A stretch of 64,000 nucleotides of DNA from Phoebastria nigripes. Lineage: Eukaryota; Chordata; Aves; Procellariiformes; Diomedeidae. Shown here piece after piece: positions 61,401 to 64,000 of this stretch (within the stretch, counting starts at the first letter, position 1; every line of letters starts with the position of its first letter). The position numbers and the translations under genes are program-made. The stretch spans positions 967,827 through 1,031,826 of the forward strand of contig JAYKAV010000422.1 in NCBI GenBank assembly GCA_035582835.1, written 5' to 3'. Below the pieces are notes generated by a model, which was given only the letters and a program-made list of their open reading frames with translations, was not told where the DNA came from and did no database searches.

Positions 61401-63773
61401 CTTCTCAAAATGAACACAATTTTGCAGAATCTTCCTAACCCTGTAAATTACCGTATGAAAAGAGAAACTCCCCCTGCTATTCACAACACAGAAAAATGGG
61501 ACATTAACCTCACATAAAACCCACTGGCTTGCATCTTGCTTCCTCATTAAGCCTGTGCCAGTTTTGCAGCAGATTTCAAAGGTGCAAGCTCACTTTTGTT
61601 TTTCCAGTGATCAATCCACGAAGTAATGTCTGTCTTAAAAGGAAATTACTTAAAAAGCATCATTCCCTTTTTGAAGATATCCCCATCAGTTACACACTGT
61701 TTTCTCAACATTGCATATCTGAAAACCAAGATAAATGTTTTTGAGCAATCTGAAGCCCTTACTACAAGAGAGAAAACAAGTATTATTCGTATTGTTTGTT
61801 TTCCAACAACGTATTTTTATGGGAGAGCTGCGGGGACCATATTTTGTATTCAGTGAACAACTTCTGTGGTGTAAAATGTCTCTTTTTGGTATTCAAATAA
61901 CCACGAAAGCAATGTAGCTGTATCTCATTGCCATGGACATTACCACCTAAACCAACCAGAATGAAAAAAAAAGGTTATTTCTTACCTCATCCATTGTGAA
62001 AGACACACAGATTTATGAGATGACATTTGGCAGCCCTGTGACCAACGATAATAAAAATCTCTTTCCCTTGGGCATCCGAGAACCACAGTATATTGTAACA
62101 CTTCCAGTTCTTAAACAGCGCTGAACCACATTGTGCAGAGCTGCATACCTTTCTGAAAAGATGATGTGTTTTCCTTGTTGTCGTAAAAAGTATTTGTTTA
62201 TCACATGCACCCAAAAAAGGAAAGTCAGACAATAGACAAGAAAGAATTGGATGGAAATCGGTGAGAAACAAGGACAATCTTAGCATCTTCATTGTTCCTC
62301 CTGTCTGCCTTGCTACGACTCTACCCACAAAAATACTGCACTATTGAAAGTTTCCCTTTTGCTGCTGAAATGAAAATTCTATTTTCATCCTTCTAGTACC
62401 AAGGCATGCTCTTAAAATGTACTTTTAATAATGGCAGAAACAAATCATATCATAGGCACAATAAATTTATGTATTTTTCCCTTTTTGCCAAGTAGCTTTC
62501 CCTACTACAGAAGTGTACTGTGCCTTGTGTGAAAGAAAAGGCAAGGAACGGACCATACTCGGAAATCCCTAACACAAGATAAAGTATGTTATGTTTCAAA
62601 TCACACATCATAAATACAGGTCTCCAGTACTTCAGTTTGGGCATAAAATATCCTGGAGTTTAAAAAGCTCCAAAGATACCTGTCCCAAACATAAAAAGGA
62701 AATACAATGTTGAGAGCTGTATTGGAATAGGAAAGGCAAAAGTCATTTTTCTGCCTCTCTTAGAGTCCATCCTTTCCCAGTGTCACTTCTTCTCTGCAGC
62801 GGACGTTTACCCCAACTCGTAGCAGCATTTCAGAGGAGCCAGTTCAGGGTCTCAGGGACGTGCTAGGCCAGCCCAAGCAGTAGGGCTTGTTCGTGTGATT
62901 CCCAGGGTGTTCGAGCACCCCTTTGGCCTCCTAGAAGGATTGTATCTGGTGCCTGCCAACCGCTGTGTTCAAATTGTATTTTATTTTTTTAAAAATGAGT
63001 TCTCATTCATTTGGGGGACTTGGGCACCAAATTGTCACTTGCTGATGGCAAGAAAGGCCAGGCTACGGGCCCATTTGCGGGCCTGACGGCAGGGAAACGA
63101 CCCACTCGGCAGCGCCTTCGCCTCCCCGCCGCAGCGGCCGCCCGGCAGAACCCACACCCGCCGGAGAAGGCCAGCCGCAAAGCCCCCGGCGTCCTGCGGG
63201 GAGAAGGGCCCGGTCCCCCGCGCCCCGGCGTGTTGGCCGCTGGGGCCCGCAGCCACGGCGGGAAGCGGCTCCGCGCCCGCNTGGGCGGCGGCTCCGTGAA
63301 TGAGGCGGCGGTTATGAATGGGACCCAAACGCCTCATTCGGGGGCGGGCACGCCGGAGCCGCGGCGGGAGGAGAGCCCGGCGCCAACGCGCTGCGGCGGG
63401 GCCCCCTCAGCCGTGCGGGCGCGCGGAGGGCGTAGCGGGGAAGCAGAGGGACGGGCGCCTGACCGCCCACCGTAGTGCTGCAGCCCGAGCGCTCCCCGGG
63501 GATAAGGGCGGCTGGCGGGCCCTCGCCTCAGCCACCCGGCCTAAAGGCGCCCCAGGGGCTGCCGGTGGGCCCCCAGCCCCTCTACTCCTCCCTGGGACCC
63601 CTCTTCTGCCGGCCTCTCCCACGCCAACTGCGTGAGCTGGAGGGCGGAGGTAGCGTAAGGCGCCGTATCGCTCATTAGGCTCCGCAAGGCGCGTAAGGAC
63701 TAGCGACGCTCCGAGAACAGCCCCGGAGAAAGAAGGGGGCGTTGTAACCGCCTCGCCCAGCCCGTCAAAGCCC

Positions 63774-63785
63774 GCGGCCATCTTT
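63774..63785 (-). promoter_or_regulatory. YY1-like motif
   Basis: The minus strand reads AAAGATGGCCGC, close to the YY1 promoter motif AAGATGGCGGC. It lies in the right-hand CpG island. Confidence 0.5.
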
Positions 63786-63845
63786 GTTTCGGGCAAAGCC
63801 CCGCGGCCGCCGTGGGTCTTTCGCGCTCCTGAGCGTGCCCGGTTT

Positions 63846-63858
63846 CAAAATGGCCGCC
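63846..63858 (+). promoter_or_regulatory. YY1-like motif
   Basis: CAAAATGGCCGCC, close to the YY1 motif CAAAATGGCGGC that typically sits near the start site of CpG-island genes. It faces the motif at 63774-63785. Confidence 0.55.
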
Positions 63859-63967
63859 GAGCGGTCCCTTTTTTCTCTGACACGGAGCGGGAGGAAATAA
63901 CAGTCAGCTCCCGGGCTGGGAGGGGTGGGGGTAGAGACGTGGGGACCGCGGCGAGCCCCACGCTGAG

Positions 63968-63974
63968 CCGGAAG
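63968..63974 (+). promoter_or_regulatory. ETS-family core motif
   Basis: CCGGAAG within GAGCCGGAAGCCGC, about 110 bases after the forward YY1-like motif. Confidence 0.4.
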
Positions 63975-64000
63975 CCGCTGCTGCGTGCTCGGGGAGGCGG

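Larger units (their letters stand above)
44373..63059. other. Intergenic DNA between CR1 and the right CpG island
   Basis: About 18.7 kb without a supported gene. It includes a mixed CA/TG microsatellite (46455-46512), a possible hAT relic (48149-48225), a pyrimidine-rich stretch (about 48970-49480), an A tract after poly(A)-like signals (about 53556-53609) and various single N bases. The longest open frame is 154 residues (44481-44945), with no recognisable domain. Exons of an lncRNA or distal enhancers cannot be excluded. Confidence 0.6.
63060..64000 (+). promoter_or_regulatory. CpG island, probable SEPTIN7 promoter
   Basis: About 940 bases of dense CpG DNA running off the right end. Open frames on both strands are Ala/Gly/Arg/Pro-rich and compositional. 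In other vertebrates SEPTIN7 lies next to HERPUD2 on the opposite strand, so this island is where its promoter and first exon would be expected. No septin coding sequence is visible before the window ends. The ATG at 63851 opens only 16 codons before a stop. The gene assignment is inference from gene order alone, about 45% likely; the island itself is clear. Confidence 0.8.

Noticed and set aside
63011..63475. 154-residue forward open frame in the right CpG island
   Set aside because: Compositional artefact of GC-rich DNA; no domain, and frames on the opposite strand are equally open.

Overview
This is a piece of vertebrate nuclear genome, most likely from a bird. One spliced gene can be read completely: HERPUD2, on the minus strand, with its start codon at 27702 and its stop ending at 6916. 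Its eight coding exons all have GT-AG introns and join in frame to 406 codons plus a stop. That equals the length I recall for mammalian HERPUD2. The bird assignment rests on the repeats: a solo retroviral LTR of a type I recall as abundant in neoavian birds (19313-19849), a 5'-truncated CR1 LINE (about 43300-44372), and a low overall repeat load.

Layout. 1-1039: nothing recognisable. About 1040-1420: a small CpG island with a CTCF-like motif and no assigned gene. About 1421-6150: AT-rich flank beyond the HERPUD2 3' end. About 6155-6915: probable HERPUD2 3' UTR. 6916-27702: HERPUD2 coding exons and introns, with the solo LTR in intron 2 and a 55-base assembly gap in intron 1. About 27560-28620: the HERPUD2 CpG-island promoter, with NRF1-like and ETS-like motifs and a G-quadruplex-prone tract. 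About 28765-28955: a probable ancient MIR-like SINE relic. 28956-63059: gene-poor intergenic DNA holding the CR1 copy, microsatellites, a few weak ancient-repeat relics and no exon I can support. About 63060 to the end: a second large CpG island with two opposed YY1-like motifs and an ETS-like motif. By conserved gene order (HERPUD2 minus, then SEPTIN7 plus in other vertebrates) this is probably the SEPTIN7 promoter, but no septin coding sequence lies inside the window.

The window therefore looks like the head-to-head HERPUD2/SEPTIN7 interval. HERPUD2 encodes an ER-membrane ubiquitin-like-domain protein related to HERP. Most of the short open frames elsewhere are chance frames, CpG-island artefacts or repeat-derived. 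I found no CRISPR array, operon, tRNA or rRNA gene, and no convincing new multi-gene system. The observations most worth following up are regulatory: the orphan CpG island with the CTCF-like site, the paired YY1 motifs at the right-hand promoter, and an antisense LTR that keeps CRE and TATA motifs inside HERPUD2.
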